A stretch of 64,000 bases of DNA from assembly GCA_028752905.1 (NCBI GenBank), contig JAQNBH010000011.1, positions 17,825,909 to 17,889,908 on the forward strand, written 5' to 3'. The DNA is from Cladorhizidae sp. MBARI D1340-BT2. Lineage: Eukaryota; Porifera; Demospongiae; Poecilosclerida; Cladorhizidae. The translations under genes and the position numbers were made by a program. Below the pieces are notes generated by a model. It worked only from the letters and a program-made list of their open reading frames with translations. It did not search any database and was not told the origin of the DNA. This document shows positions 63,185 to 64,000 of the stretch, in pieces; position 1 is the first letter of the stretch; the number at the start of each line of letters is the position of its first letter.

Positions 63185-64000
63185 CAGTAGACGTCAATTT
63201 TTTTTTAACCTACCGTTGCGTTGGGCTTCCGTTCAACGCAGAAACGTTTGATCAGGAACGCACAAGCAACGGTCAGGCAACGCACAGGGAACGCTCAACC
63301 AACGATCAAGCAACGCTCAAGCAAAACCCAACGCACGAACCGTTCTTTAATTATCCGAAACGCGCAATCACATTTCCGGTAGCCTTCACCAAGTGTACGA
63401 AAGGGCGCGTTCGATTACGTGCTAACTTCGAGGTTGAACAGTCTGCTGCTTCTCGTTGATATCGATTGTTTGCTCTATGGCTCTCAGAAGAACTCTAGCT
63501 GCTACCTTGGCTCATCGTAGTAAGTGTACTTGCCTGAAGGGGAAAAAACAGCTAAAAGCTAGCGCAGAGACCCAGTAACCAACCAAGATTTTAGCTACTT
63601 CTAGTAAAGATCTGTACATTAACCATAGCGTGTTCAGCTTGAGAGCATTTAGATCAGAATTAATTTATCTTTGAACTCTTGATACTTTACAGATTATTGT
63701 TTGGTCTTCTGGCCAGTCTTTGAAGACGAGGAAAATATAGCTCCTTGCCCTCAACCAATGGCACAGTCTGGTGTAAGTTGTTTATATAGATGATTTATTT
63801 TTCATATTGCTGAGCCTGTTAAGGCCTTCACATATATATTACAGCACAGTGTGGAACTATTTAGTAACTAACCTACTAAATGAATCCAATAGATTATAAT
63901 ATGAGTTAAATGTTGAAGTAAATTCAGAATTCCAAGCGGAAGAGGGGGAATCAAGGTGAAGAACCTCGAGGAAAGAAACCTGATGGTGTGTAACAGTTCA
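63185..64000 (+). mobile_element. TA-flanked inverted-repeat transposon, left part (runs off the window)
   Basis: It starts CAGTAGACGTCAA after TA (63183-63184) inside the 49-bp minisatellite, followed by a T-run and CCGTTGCGTT. The next 170 bases contain AACG/CGTT words about every 10 bases. Near 63805-63830 it shares, inverted, the word ggccttaacaggctcagcaa with the element at 60302. A possible short first exon starts at ATG 63477 (MALRRTLAATLAHR) and ends at a strong GTAAGT donor near 63520. The right end is outside the window. Confidence 0.65.

Overview
The window is eukaryotic and almost certainly from an invertebrate animal. The evidence is a spliced receptor-type gene with extracellular immunoglobulin-like and fibronectin-III-like exons in symmetric phase 1, a separate transmembrane exon, and animal-type transposons (Ty3/gypsy, hAT, piggyBac, TA-targeting inverted-repeat elements). 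The style of the Ig/FN3 exons resembles sponge receptor families, so a demosponge is my best guess, but nothing here proves it. No complete host gene is present. Most of the window is satellite DNA and mobile elements.

Layout. Bases 1-25275 are one array of a 39-bp satellite (about 510 units, about 19.9 kb). It continues off the left edge and has higher-order structure with blocks of 1.9-4.2 kb. The array is split by a young Ty3/gypsy-type LTR retrotransposon (3648-9020, minus strand, 437-bp LTRs with one mismatch, 5-bp target duplication). Its integrase is encoded before its reverse transcriptase, the order known from Gmr1-like elements. From 25.3 to 28.7 kb there are reversed copies of a 49-bp minisatellite, a duplicated 0.4-kb segment, a TA-flanked inverted-repeat transposon and a likely signal-peptide exon (minus). 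From 29 to 45 kb come a tRNA-like SINE head, trinucleotide tracts, a PIF1/Helitron helicase fragment, a dead hAT transposase gene, 53-bp, 32-bp and 49-bp minisatellites, a pogo-like remnant, a dead gypsy integrase and a pure 0.66-kb AAT tract. The transmembrane exon (38.1 kb), FN3-like exon (45.9 kb) and Ig-like exon (58.1 kb) are all on the minus strand and phase-compatible in the order Ig, FN3, TM. They look like parts of one receptor gene whose introns are full of repeats.

At 48.9-54.3 kb there is a three-level nest. A hAT element with an 8-bp target duplication is interrupted inside its transposase gene by a TA-type inverted-repeat element, which is itself interrupted by a piggyBac element at TTAA. 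From 56.6 kb to the end there is an exact 593-bp tandem duplication, the Ig exon, a 49-bp minisatellite, and two more TA-flanked elements inserted in that minisatellite (60302-62553 and 63185 onward). Four TA-flanked elements share terminal CAGTA/CAGTG and A/T-run architecture, three with a clear GTTGCGTT signature near the end, and appear to form one related group. The 49-bp minisatellite also carries a TACAGTA site that looks like an excision scar.

The retroelement copy and both hAT genes are broken. All calls come from reading motifs, splice signals and repeat boundaries by eye. Identities are visual estimates unless an exact count is stated.
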